The notes under the pieces are model-generated. The model saw only the letters and a list, made by a program, of their open reading frames with translations. It made no database searches and had not been told where the DNA came from. A DNA stretch of 64,000 nt from Parasponia andersonii. Its lineage: Eukaryota > Streptophyta > Magnoliopsida > Rosales > Cannabaceae. Of the stretch, positions 22,930 through 33,169 are shown piece by piece (position 1 is the first letter of the stretch; each line of letters starts with the position of its first letter). Location: NCBI GenBank assembly GCA_002914805.1, contig JXTB01000398.1, forward strand, positions 340,878 to 404,877. Direction: 5' to 3'. Position numbers and translations under genes: made by a program.

Positions 22930-24118
22930 CTGAGAGCAAAGACGATGCAAAGCGACTCCCATGAAGGCAGCCCACTATATCATCCATGATGAGAAGCTTT
23001 ATCGAAGAAGTTTTAGCTCGCCATTATTATTATGTGTCAATAATAAAAAAACACGCTATATTATGAGGAAAATTCACAAAGAAATATGTGAAAATCATTA
23101 TGGGGGGCAAGCACTTGCAAACAAGATTCTTCGACAAGAGTATTTTTGGCCGACTATGAAGAAGGATACATTAGAATTTGCTAAGAGGTGTGATAAATAT
23201 CAACGGTTTGCGACTATTCCTAGAAAATCACATGTTCCTTTAACTACAATAACTAGTCCATGGCCATTTGCTGTTTAGGGAATTGATATTATCGGGATGC
23301 TTCCATTAGCACGGGGTGGTTTGAAGTATGCGGTGATCGCAGTTGATTATTTCACAAAATGAACAGAAGCTGAGGCCTTGAGCACCATTTCCGCAAAGAA
23401 GATGATAGATTTTGTTTACAAATCTATAATCTACCGTTATGGTATACCGCATACTATAATTTCTGATAATGGAAAACAATTTGACTGTGATGAGTTCCGA
23501 GACTTTTGCAACAACTTGGGCATCAAGAAGAGTTTCTCTGCTGTTGTTCATCTACAAGCCAATGGGCAGGTCGAAGTGATAAACAAAATACTTAAACAGA
23601 ATATAAAGACAAAGCTAGAGGAACATAAAGGAGTTTGGCCAGAAGTACTTCCAGAAGTTTTTTGGGCTTATCGCACCACTCAACGAACCACTACTGGAGA
23701 GAGTCCATTCTCTTTAGCTTATGGATATGAAGCAATGATCCCAGTTGAAATTGGTGCGAGCTCTCTACGGCGATCTGTTTATGAGCAAGATCAGAATGAT
23801 GTATTACTGAGAATTGAACTCGATTTTTTGGAAGAAAGGCGTGAACAATCTCAACTTTGAATTGCATTATATCAACAACGCACTGCTCGACATTATAACT
23901 CCGAAGTCAAAAGTAGACATTTAGTAGTTGGTGATCTTATTCTTCGAATAGTTCTACCTAATAATAAAGAGCAAGGTGCTGGTGTATTTGGACCTTCCTG
24001 GGAAGGACCTTATATTATTGATGACGTCATTCGACCTGGGACATACAAGCTAGCTCACATTGGTGGACAAAAGATCGAACATGCTTGGAATGCAAAACAA
24101 CTTCGTCGTTATTATTAA
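22930..24118 (+). pseudogene. Tat element integrase
   Basis: The HHCC domain (IHKEICENHYGGQALANKIL ... CDKYQRF) is partly altered. The core has GIDIIGMLPLARGG with the first Asp, ISDNGKQFDCDEFRDFCNN with the second, and a Glu-containing helix at QANGQVEVINKILKQN. AYRTTQRTTTGESPFSLAYG and a C-terminal GPSWEGPYIIDDVIRPGTY segment end at the stop at 24118. Stops stand for Trp (FAV*GID, FTK*TEA) and Arg (SQL*IAL). Most of the 160-residue core at 23378-23860 is still open. Confidence 0.92.
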
Positions 24119-24834
24119 TGAATCTTCATGTTTATCTTCCATGTATTTTCAACGGCTTACTGTATCTTCATCATTTCGTCATTCGATGTCGTTCGTCAAT
24201 AATATTTCTTCGGCTATTACTTCAACTTCATTTGATTCATCTCTTATAGTTTTATGGCAGTTTTCAGATACCATAAAACTCAGGGGGTAGTGGGATCAAA
24301 ATATTATCTCCTACTTATTTCCTAAGGGACTATGCAAAACGTCCATTTAGAGGGGATAGAGTTTAAGATCATCAAAATATCTAAAATTTCTTAAAATCCT
24401 AGGATTTTCTCCTCTTTTCATGCCTTAGCATGTCGTATTATGCAATTTCCCTCCTCGAACAACAAAGTAACTAAGCAAAACGTTCATTGTTCAATATGAT
24501 ATATTGCTATATCATATTTTGCCATAGAACTTTTGAAAAACAGTATTGAGTTTGCATTACTCGTACTTACTATTTTCTTAAGCAACCTAATCTATCCTAA
24601 TACTTAAAACTTGTTTTAAGTTAGTTGGATTCAAATCACAAAAAGCGTACCGATCAGTCACCTAATGATTGACTAAGTTAAAATTACAATGTTGTGTTTT
24701 GATTATTTTGCAAGAATATGTCTGACAAGGAAAAAATATTCATTAAAAGAATGCACCCGTATATAAGCAGAGAGAGAAAGGGGGACTAAGCCCGCATTGT
24801 TCTGAAACAAAAAATAAAAAAAATAATGTGTTTA
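24119..24834. other. Spacer between integrase and antisense ORF of the Tat element
   Basis: Contains AAACTCAGGGGGTAGTGGG near 24280, a purine-rich stretch typical of the sequence after Tat integrase. The rest is AT-rich and non-coding. Confidence 0.5.
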
Positions 24835-26960
24835 TTATGCAGAAGTGCTCACACCGCCATCCCCAGTTTTGGCAGTATCCTCCCTCCAACTCTGGACAAG
24901 CTCGACCACGTCCTTGCCAAGGATAGAGAAGTCAAAGTCTGGATGCTCGCAGAAGATGTTAAAAATAATGGTCGACGAGGCGATGATGTCACTAGCTTTA
25001 TCTTCGAGCTCTTTGACTTCAGTCGCCTTGAACTCTTCGATAGCTTTGTGAACCGCCTCTGTTGTCGCCTCCTTCATGCGATCCGAATGCTCGGAGATAG
25101 TTTTCTCGAGCTCTTTGAGTTTCTCATCGAGATTCTCCTTCTCAAGCAGCTGCTGTCTCTCTAAGTCAAAAGCTTTTTCCTCCTCCTCCCGAGCTTTCTC
25201 CGAATTCTCAAATGCTTGGGTTATCTCTTCAACTTTTTCGGCCTTTTCCAAACATTCGAGGACCGGGACATGCATCAGGACAGCAGCAGCCGTGGTCTGA
25301 ATATATAACCATTAATACCAAGAAATAATACATGGAGGAGAGAATAAAAAGATGCTTACATTGGCCAGCATCCTCATCGCAGAACTGAAGGCAACCTTGG
25401 CAGATCGTCGCTTCATCGTCTCCTAGCCCTCCTCAGAAGTGAAGCGATCAATGAAGGTTGCGCTCATACCAGGCTTCTCTGGTAATTGATTGAGAAGCGC
25501 GAAGAGCTCCTCATCCTTATCTACCAGGATCGGTTCTGAAGAGGTGGCAGCCTCCTTAGGTGGTTCAGAACGGCTCATTGTTAGAGGCTGTGGAGGAGGT
25601 GAGCTTGCCGAGATGTCCTTGAAGGCAACTTTTGGTTCTTTTGAATTGTCGACCTTCTCTTTCCCTTTCGATGACAGAGGAGTGCTCTTGGGTGTCTTGG
25701 ATTTTACCATGGACCCGAGAGTGGAGGGCGGTGCTCGCAGGCCGCTACCAATAACCATCTCTATATAGATATGTCAGTAAGCGAGGTTATATAATACAAT
25801 GATAATTAGAAAATGTATATATATATATATATGATTACCTTCTTGCTGTTGAGGAGCTGGTGATGATGTTGTTTCTAGAGAAGAAGGTTCTGAAGTTGAA
25901 AGGGTAGCAGGTGCTTTTCGTTTCCTAAGTTTGGAAGACGAGGTACTTTTATCCATCTGTTTCCTTGGCTTCTTTTTCTTTGAGCTCGAAGGTCTGGGCG
26001 AATGGACGAGGGGGTCAGGGAACGCGGCTCCCTTTAGAAGCAGACCACAAGTGACCAGGTTCATGGAAGTACCAAGTACCTTCCAATCAAATTCCTCAAT
26101 TGGAAGGTCAATGATTTTGTACATCCTTGCGAGCTGTTCCCTGGAAAGTCTGGGCCGTTCCCTATTGTCTGTGTTGACATACGCGCGATCAGGATAAAAA
26201 TAACAAAACAGAAAACGGCGATAAATTGAAAAACTACCTACTAGGATTTTGAAAGAAGCCGTTATCTACATAGTCAAAGTGGAAAAATGGATTTTTCCAT
26301 TTTCCCATATTGTTGCGAACCCCGTATATTATTTTTATTACCTGGTTCGATCATTTGCTCGCATAAAAGAAGCCAAGATTTGACGAGTTTGATTTCACTT
26401 GGTAAAACCAAGCGAACTCTTCAGGAGAGGGGGAGTCTAAACCTAATTTATGGTAAAGTATGTACAAACCTACCATATATCTATATGTATTAGGAGTCAG
26501 TTGGAAAGGGACGACCCCATAGTAGTCGATAATTGATTTTATGTATGGATGAAGTGGGAGGTAGACACCGCACTTGAGAACTGCTTCAGAAAACGAAACA
26601 ATTCCGCGTGGTGGTGTGTGTGGTCAATTGAATTCTATGGGTAGGCGAAGAGGGATGGCGATCTTATAGTTACACATGATTTTGCTGAGCTTGTTCGATG
26701 TGTAGCTCGTCCTTATATTGGTACATGACTAATTCCCCTCTATGTATTGATAGCCCGATGCAAAGGTCTGCATCCCTAATATGTCGAGGCCACTGGTCCT
26801 GAGGGAGGTGGCCTATGCGAAGACTATTTTGCCTGACCCTTGTTATCTCTACCTCGGGTTCTGACTCAAGGTAATCTTCAAGGTTTATGGAGCTAACACT
26901 GGAATTCTTAGAATCTCCTGAGAATGCATTCCCCTCCCTAAAATCCTCACTACTAGACAT
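24835..26960 (-). pseudogene. Antisense ORF in the 3' region of the Tat element
   Basis: Several open pieces on the minus strand lie in the order expected for the extra ORF of Tat elements (such as gene 23 of Grande). 26960-26670 starts MSSSEDFREGNAFSGDSKNS. After a frameshift, about 26590-26460 reads VYLPLHPYIKSIIDYYGVVP and a following TPNTYRYMVG, which fits the N-terminal domain Pfam calls 'putative gypsy type transposon'. 26124-25774 contains MNLVTCGLLLKGA and a Lys/Ser-rich stretch. 25758-25423 is Ser/Pro-rich. 25275-24835 is a strong Glu/Lys coiled coil. Breaks between pieces may be introns or decay. Its function is unknown even in intact relatives. Confidence 0.75.
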
Positions 26961-27867
26961 CTGAAAAGAAATACGGATGGGTTTAGTCCTATGCGAACAT
27001 CAAGGATTTTCACTATATGCTAGTAAATTTTGGAGGTTCACCCTAGGATTGTATTAACAAGCAAGCTCATCGAATTTTTTCTAATTGGTCTACAGATTCA
27101 TAAAAATTGCTCGAGCAGTTCGTAAAAAAAATAAAAAATACAGGTTATCAGACCGTAGAAACTCTTTCACGAGTTCGTCTTTGTCCATTATCTAGAAAAG
27201 AGTCTATTCTATGAACTGGTAAAGGGGATCTGAAAAATTCTCATTCCAGTCCATTCAAATATGGGATGTGTTTCAATTCCTAGAAATTTAAACTGTAAGT
27301 TTTTCCGAGAATAGACGAAAAACAATAGGAGGGAAGAAATGTATAACCTTTCTTCGAAAGCAAAGGGATTAAGATATGGTCTGAACTCTATCGGAGAAGA
27401 TACTAGAACTATGCGAGCTGAAGAACGAAACGACGCTATAGGGTTTGCTCTGAAATACTTTGGGTTTAGAGAGATGGAAAACGAGAGAGTTTATAATGAA
27501 GCATCGCTAAATCACAGCTGTAGATCAAGGTATTTGATTTTTAGATCTAAAGGACGAAGTTCACACGGGATTTGATTTTTTCCGAAATTAAATCAGTATC
27601 TTTCAAAATTTGAAACGATTTGATTTAAAGATGATAGTTGGCATCATCGCTATCATTAAGTCTCCTCGAGTTCTGCTATTTTTCTTAGAAAAGGCGACAT
27701 GTGTTTTCATCTGTCAGGAAAAAGTGCGCGTCATCTTGAGAAAGGTGATATTTGAGATTTGGCGACTCTTCGACTCTTTAAGGATCTCAAGTCTAGGTCG
27801 TGACGTTGCATTTTTAAACTCGCACTTACATTAGAAGGAAGCTCCATTTTATCCTAAAGAACTAATG
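26961..27867. other. Spacer between antisense ORF and right LTR
   Basis: No motif seen. Two open frames on the plus strand (27339-27575, 27610-27834) have no recognisable content. If the antisense ORF was transcribed, its promoter should lie here. Confidence 0.45.
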
Positions 27868-27881
27868 GAGCTAGGGGCAAT
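27868..27881 (+). other. Polypurine tract of the Tat element
   Basis: GGAGCTAGGGGCAAT directly precedes the right LTR start TGTTGTGC. Confidence 0.7.
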
Positions 27882-28509
27882 TGTTGTGCAATCCAAAATC
27901 CTATGTCAGGTCACATGAGTAAGATTAAGTGCGACCTCTTCTGAAAGAGTTGCATACGACCTCCACCGCATAGGTTACATGCGACCTCCTCCGAATAGGT
28001 TAAGTGTGATCATGATGAAAAGGAGACTAGTCTACGCTTCGTCAAACGGGTAACCTACAAAGAAAAGAAAACAAAAGTTTCTCTTTAAAGATCGACCAAT
28101 TACCTTATTTAAGTTATTACCCAATTATATTATTACTCAAATGGTATTGCCCGATTGTACAGTTACCCATTCTCATAATTGGTAACATTAAGCTACTCTC
28201 ATCTATATAAAGGGAGTTCAATGTTTCGGTGAGGGGGCTAGAATTTTTTCTGATCTAGGTAGGCTGAGGAATTCTTGAGAGAAACTTTTCTTACTTTCTT
28301 CTTCTTTCCAGATAATACATTGTAATTCTACATTCTTGTAATTCTCCAGAAAAAAATAGTGAAAAATAGTGGACGTAAGCTCATCTTTTTTGGGGCTGAA
28401 CCACTATAAAATCTTTGCCTCTTTATTTGCTTTGATTAATAACCCTTTTTATACAAGCCACATCTTGCAATTTTTTCTAAATTTATTGTTGACAAAACCT
28501 CCATCAACA
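27882..28509 (+). repeat. 3' LTR of the Tat element
   Basis: Matches 17040-17665, including the 25-bp repeats (27930-28011) and the TATA box (28204-28211). Most differences between the LTRs are transitions, for example GCGACC to GTGATC and CTTCCG to CTTCTG. Confidence 0.93.
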
Positions 28510-28514
28510 CCCAT
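28510..28514. repeat. Target-site duplication CCCAT (right)
   Basis: Exact match to 17035-17039. Confidence 0.9.
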
Positions 28515-28699
28515 TGTTGGTACAATGATTCACATCAATAATGATCTTATAGATATATAGATATGCATCGACATGAAACGGATGGATATATATTAAGACA
28601 ATGTATAAATTACTATAATATTCGATTATAAAAGTGATAGTGTACTACTGACTGATATAACAACCATTTTCTTTTTTAATGCAGAAAAGGGAAGACAAA
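28515..28699. other. Spacer right of the Tat element
   Basis: Contains no gene. Read with 16555-17034 it restores the pre-insertion site. Confidence 0.5.
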
Positions 28700-29024
28700 T
28701 TACGTGACATGAGTTGGACCAGAACAACGTAGAATCCATGGTACTAAAACCACGGCCGGCCTCTTTTTATTAAACCTAATGATATCTTCAAATTCAGACA
28801 ATAATGTTTGAACTTGTCCAGGAATATTGGTAGGAGTATATGTCTCTTTAGGTACAAAAAGAAGGTTGGTCCTGGTAGGGGTTGTTTGGTTATTTTGTAG
28901 CTTCAAAAAACCCAAAGTAATCTTCATATCATCATTGTGGAAACTGTATGTGTTAGCTTTGTGATTATACATAGTGTTTAAATTGAATTGCCACAGTCGA
29001 GCAAGCAACATATGACAAGCAAGA
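28700..29024 (-). pseudogene. Protease end and RT linker of the CRM-like element
   Basis: Minus strand reads ILACHMLLARLWQFNLNTMY, the protease C-terminal motif (normally HVLLGRPWQ). It then reads ANTYSFHNDDMKITLGFLKL and LLSEFEDIIRFNKKRPAV, the sequence before the RT domain. It directly continues the protease piece at 30324-30611 once the intervening 1.3 kb is removed. Coding sequence degenerates before RT proper. Confidence 0.75.
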
Positions 29025-29026
29025 AT

Positions 29027-30326
29027 TGACAGATGCAAAATAAAAAATGTAAATTCCAAACATAAAACAATATGACCTAAACAAGAGATTGTAAATGAAT
29101 AGATATATTAAGTTGGGATGATTGAATCCTCCTCGGTTGCAAATCTGGATACAATTGCTGCAGTAATGTTTATGACAAAATTCACTCTAGTAACAGAAAA
29201 TTCCATCAATATATAATAATCTTCCGAATTTATTATGTTTTAAATTCTTTAAACCAGATTTAACATATTCCTATGCTGATCCAGTTCTCAATACTTCCTT
29301 TATAGCATCGATTTTCAATAGGTTATACATGATAACGATATATTCCTATGTCATTACTAATTCAGGAATCCACTAAAAAGACACTTGAAATATGTATCAG
29401 TCAAGTTAGATCCAACTAAAATTAATCTTTCCAGAATTAATCCTAGTTTATTTATCCTAAATATTGGTGGCCAAACAATAATAGGAATTAATGATAAAGC
29501 TCACTTGAATGAACAAGAGGAAATTACCATAAACACTTAAAACAACATTTAATCCTTCATTACTACCTTAGATTCATCAATATCCCAGCTAAGAAAAACT
29601 TAGCTCATGTTCTGGGGCTCAAAAATCAGCAACCCAAAGTAATTCATAGATTACAGAAAGTTCAAGATAAGAAAAAGAAATCAAATACAAAGAAGATTTA
29701 AGAAGGTAAGGAAAAATCTAGCTAGATAATGGTAAATCGGGCTCCCTGTTGCTAGTACTCCTTCTCCTTCGTACTTTCTTCTCTATATTGTCTTCCTCTC
29801 TTTCTTTTCTTTTCCGTCTTTTTCTTCTGGTCAACCGTCCTCTCCTCTCCCTTCCTACAGTACATTTTTCTTTTATATCAGAGTAGGTAAGGTACCCTAA
29901 CACACGTGTCAGCCAAATATGGAGTGAGGACCACTTTTGCTTCATTTTCCCTTAGTTGGTATTTAAGATTAGCTGTCAGCACCAGCTGTGCGTAAAAGAT
30001 GCCAGCTAGAAAAAGAATTCTGCTGTTCAGTATTGCTCCAGCGCATTGCTGCAGCAAAGTTACTTCCAGCTTTTACTTAAGTTCAGCATTCCTTCAAAGA
30101 TGTGGCCATTTAAATTCATCAGAATTCAAGTCCTAATTTCAGTATTTCTACTAGAAATAAAAAGAAAATAAAATAGATATTGACTATATTGAATTGTAAT
30201 CATCGGAAACACTACAGACAAAAATAAAATAAAGAAAAACACTTAAACTAGACAATTTGATCCTTTAAAACAACTATCCCAAGACTCAAAAACATACCAA
30301 ATAACTTTATTTTTATAGAGTTATCA
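29027..30326 (-). mobile_element. 1.3-kb insertion in the protease, probably a solo LTR
   Basis: On the minus strand it begins TGATAACTCTATAAAAATAA, resembling the start of Athila-type LTRs, and ends near CTGTCA. It has no coding capacity apart from a chance Arg-rich frame (29718-29945, -). Sequence on both sides is one protease gene, so it is an insertion. The right boundary is fixed by ...GTTGTTGAT; the left could be 29027 or 29034. No clean 5-bp duplication was found. Confidence 0.6.
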
Positions 30327-30611
30327 ATCAACAACATCACATAATACCTCATCTTTGTATTTACTAATGGAGAAAGGAACTCGACATTGTTGTGTTACCT
30401 TTGTTTCACCGACGTCCTTGATCCAGCCAATGCGATACGGCGCAATATGTGGTTGGGTTGGTGGTTGCAACTTGTCCACCATAGTCTTTGTTACTATATT
30501 CTCGCTACTTTCACTATCAATGATAAGATCACATACTCGTTGTTCAACCGTATAGCGAGTCTTAAAGATGTTGTGTCGTTGCATATCCTCTTCCTTCTTT
30601 GGTGTATACAT
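30324..30611 (-). pseudogene. Protease of the CRM-like element (first part)
   Basis: Minus strand: NIFKTRYTVEQRVCDLIIDS then SSENIVTKTMVDKL, PYRIGWIKDVGETKV and FSISKYKDEVLCDVVD. The active-site D-S/T-G reads IIDSESS, so the Gly is lost. The frame ends where the 1.3-kb insertion begins. Confidence 0.85.
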
Positions 30612-30614
30612 CAG

Positions 30615-31810
30615 TCATCTTATCACTAAGGAAATACCTTCATCTCCATAAATGACTTCCTCAGGTTCAACTTCATCTACGTACTCTTCATTATCGAAAT
30701 ATGTCTCATCTCTTTTGACGTTGTCATCATGTATAGCTAGATTGACGGGTCTATTATGATGATATTGATTTGAATAGTGGCCTGTTTGTCCACAACGATA
30801 ACATTTATTACCTCTTGGGACTGCATAAGGGTTGTTCGTGTTGTTGTTGGCTACTTTTCTTTGCGTTCGAGCGGTTGGTTGGTTATGAGAAGGAGCTAGT
30901 CTTACTGCTTCATCATGTGGTCTTGCCATGGCCTTCACTTTGCTCAAATCAGATCTTTGTGGTGGTGAAAAGGATTGTGCAGTTGTTGGATTGTGATTTG
31001 TCCTTTTGTTGAGTTGAGTTTCAATTTTCAAAGCGAGTTGAATTGCACTAGACAAAGTATTATGAGATTATTTAAATACCTCGTCTTGTATATTTGTACG
31101 AAGTCCATCAATAAATCTTGAAATCTTTTGACTTTCAGATTCGCGAATGTCGACTTAGGCAGCCAGTTTGTGAAACTCGATTACATATTCTTGTACTGTC
31201 CAGTATACTTATCGGCAACGTTGATACCGACTGAAAAGTGCTTGTTCGTAATCTGGAGGTAGGAAGTGCTCGATCATCAATTGTTTCATTCGCCGCCAAG
31301 TGTGAACTTTGTTTCTCCCTTGCCGAATATGTGTCATTTGTAATTGATCTCACCAAGCTAGCGCGCCTCCTTTGAGTCGATAAGCCACCAATTTGACTTT
31401 TATGTGTTCTTGCGTACCCCAATATTCAAAGAACTTCTCTACTTCAGCTAGCTAATCAAGGAATTCTTCAATTACGAATAGACCATTAAATTGCGGAATC
31501 TCGATCTTCATGCAGTAGTCATTTTGCTGAGATCCTTGGTTGTTTTGGGGCATGGCTGGTCCTTCATCATCTTCACTAGAATCTTCATCTTGGAAAAGTT
31601 GATTTCGATGCCACCTAAAATTTCAAAAGGATTAACTTCGTCACGTCTTCGTTACTCATAATTGTTGTTTCGTCTCCCAAGGAAGTGTTGAGTCATATTC
31701 GTAAGCATTGTCTCTAGATTTTGTAATCTTCTATCAAGTGCACCCACAGACTCCTTTGTTGCGAACTCTTCCACAGCAGGATTTTGTTGGCTAGACTCTC
31801 CATCTGACAT
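30615..31810 (-). pseudogene. gag of the CRM-like element
   Basis: Starts at 31810 on the minus strand (MSDGESSQQNPAVEEFATKE), with a short coiled-coil segment LDRRLQNLETMLTNM. The central Gag domain is broken by stops and frameshifts (31500-31080). The last part, 31055-30615, has a basic linker and the zinc knuckle CYRCGQTGHYSNQYHH in which the fourth ligand Cys is replaced by Tyr. An acidic stretch (DEVEPEEVIYGDEG) leads to the protease. Confidence 0.8.
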
Positions 31811-31811
31811 C

Positions 31812-31990
31812 CCTTTTTTTTACTTTTTACTTTTTTTTTACTTTTATAAAAAAGAAAATAGTATAAACTTTTAAAAGTAAAGAAAAGTAGAATTACTTTT
31901 TTTTAACTTTTTTTACTTTTTACTTTTTTTTTTTTTTGCTTTTATAGGAAGAAAATAGTACCAACTCTTAAAAGTAAAGAAAAGTAGAAC
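31812..31990. repeat. Two tandem ~90-bp units between gag and PBS
   Basis: TTACTTTTTACTTTTTTTTT...GAAAATAGTA...TTAAAAGTAAAGAAAAGTAGA occurs at about 31815-31893 and 31908-31990. It is leader sequence of the CRM-like element. Confidence 0.75.
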
Positions 31991-32288
31991 TCTCAAAAAT
32001 CTAAATAATAAAAAAAAAATAAAGCTTACAAAAATATATATTACCTTAAAGGAATGAAGCAAGTTCTCCAAGGAAGAAACCTTGATATACGCCATTTTTT
32101 TTTTTTTGGAAACAAAGATAGTGTATGGAAGGGTTATAAGTGTATGTATAGTAAATAATTGTTGTAGGAAGGTGATGGTAAGGATTAGATAACAAAGGTG
32201 ATGATGAAATAAGGAGACTTTTTTTGTTTTTTTGATGGAAATAGTGTAGGGTGACGGTAACAGAAAAGCTCTGTCTGATACAGAGGTG

Positions 32289-32301
32289 GGCTCTGATACC
32301 A
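32289..32301 (-). other. Primer-binding site (tRNA-iMet)
   Basis: Minus strand reads TGGTATCAGAGCC, an exact plant PBS, two bases inside the LTR end GCTATGTCA. Confidence 0.85.
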
Positions 32302-32303
32302 AT

Positions 32304-32769
32304 TGACATAGCGGGTCACTAGATTTCGCTCTAACTTGCGTTCTCACAATGAGAAAAGAAATAAGTAAAATTTTCAAAGAGAATTTAGAAGAGAAAACTA
32401 AGATTTGATTGAAGATTGAATGCTTACAGCTCTTACTAATGAAGGCAATTTATACAAGTTTAGGATAAATCTAAACCATCCAATAAAATAATTCTAAGAA
32501 ACTTATAACCATACACCTAGCATCTACCAACCAAACATACTTAAATTGTTCACCTAACATACTTCAAATAAATAAATTGTTCACCTAACACACTTCAAAT
32601 AAATAAGCTAAATAATCTAACACATTTCAAATAAATAAGTCTACGATACCTAACATACAAAAGCATTCTACCAATCAATGAAATGTTCATTAGATTAGGT
32701 TTTGGAATTTTAGGCCTTAGTTTTGGGTCATGGATGTGGACTGATATTTGGTTGTGGGCTGCTACATCA
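32304..32769 (-). repeat. 5' LTR of the CRM-like element
   Basis: Inner end is set by the PBS. The outer end is proposed at 32769, where the minus strand starts TGATGTAGCAGCCCAC. It contains four ACATACTTCAAATAAATAA-like repeats at 32545-32640. No partner LTR lies in the window to confirm its length. Confidence 0.6.
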
Positions 32770-32879
32770 GAAGAAGAGTACTGCTACAGATTTTTTTCTC
32801 GAGCACGGGATGTTTAGGCAGGGTATTTAGGATTTCTCTAGATCGGGTATTGATCTTGGGTCTCAGGTCTTAGGTCTTA

Positions 32880-33169
32880 GATCTAGCAAAATTAAGTGCA
32901 ACATTACTCTAAAAAATGTTGCTTAAACAAGCGTGAACTAAGAAATAACAACACGCCTAAGGAAGTGTTAAGAAAGTGTTGTTATTGGGTCTTGGTTCAT
33001 TAAAAACACAATACTTCCACTGATAGTATTGTAATAGAGCAATTTTTAAAATCTTTTTGTAACACTTTTAAAATGAATGTTGCAGAAAAGTAAAAAAATA
33101 CATATCTCAACATTTTTTTCACAAATATTGCCTAAAGGGTGTTGTCTATTATCCTTTTTCGTAGTAGTG
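32880..33169 (-). mobile_element. CACTA transposon end (partial)
   Basis: Minus strand begins CACTACTACGAAAAAGGATA at 33169, the terminal sequence of a CACTA (En/Spm) element. Repeated ACAACACTTTC / ATGTTGC-type words for about 280 bases look like subterminal repeats. The other end was not found, so it is a fragment or a small derivative with a degraded end. Confidence 0.55.

Larger units (their letters stand above)
17040..28509 (+). mobile_element. Tat-lineage Ty3/gypsy retrotransposon, near full length
   Basis: An 11.5-kb element with paired 626/628-bp LTRs, PBS, gag, protease, RT, two RNase H domains, integrase, a long 3' region with an antisense ORF, polypurine tract and 5-bp target duplication CCCAT at 17035-17039 and 28510-28514. 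RNase H followed by a second RNase H and then integrase is the recognised hallmark of plant Tat elements, as is the extra antisense ORF. Coding parts contain stops and frameshifts. LTR divergence is roughly 5% by eye, so the insertion is not recent. Confidence 0.93.
28700..32769 (-). mobile_element. CRM-like chromovirus fragment (5' part), minus strand
   Basis: Minus-strand order: 5' LTR (32769-32304), tRNA-Met PBS, gag with CCHC knuckle, protease, start of the RT linker. It then stops near 28700, so RT, RNase H, integrase and the 3' LTR are missing. A 1.3-kb insertion splits the protease. The protease wording (HNIFKTRYTVEQRVCDLIID, YKDEVLCDVVD) resembles the CRM branch of plant chromoviruses as I remember it; the branch is tentative. 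Confidence 0.75.

Noticed and set aside
24826..25300. Plus-strand frames overlapping the coiled-coil piece of the antisense ORF
   Set aside because: Ser- and Leu-rich complements of a Glu/Lys coiled coil; the minus-strand reading is the meaningful one.
31913..32377. 154-codon minus-strand frame, Ser/Phe/Lys-rich
   Set aside because: It spans the LTR end, PBS and poly-A/T leader of the CRM-like element, so it is non-coding leader sequence.
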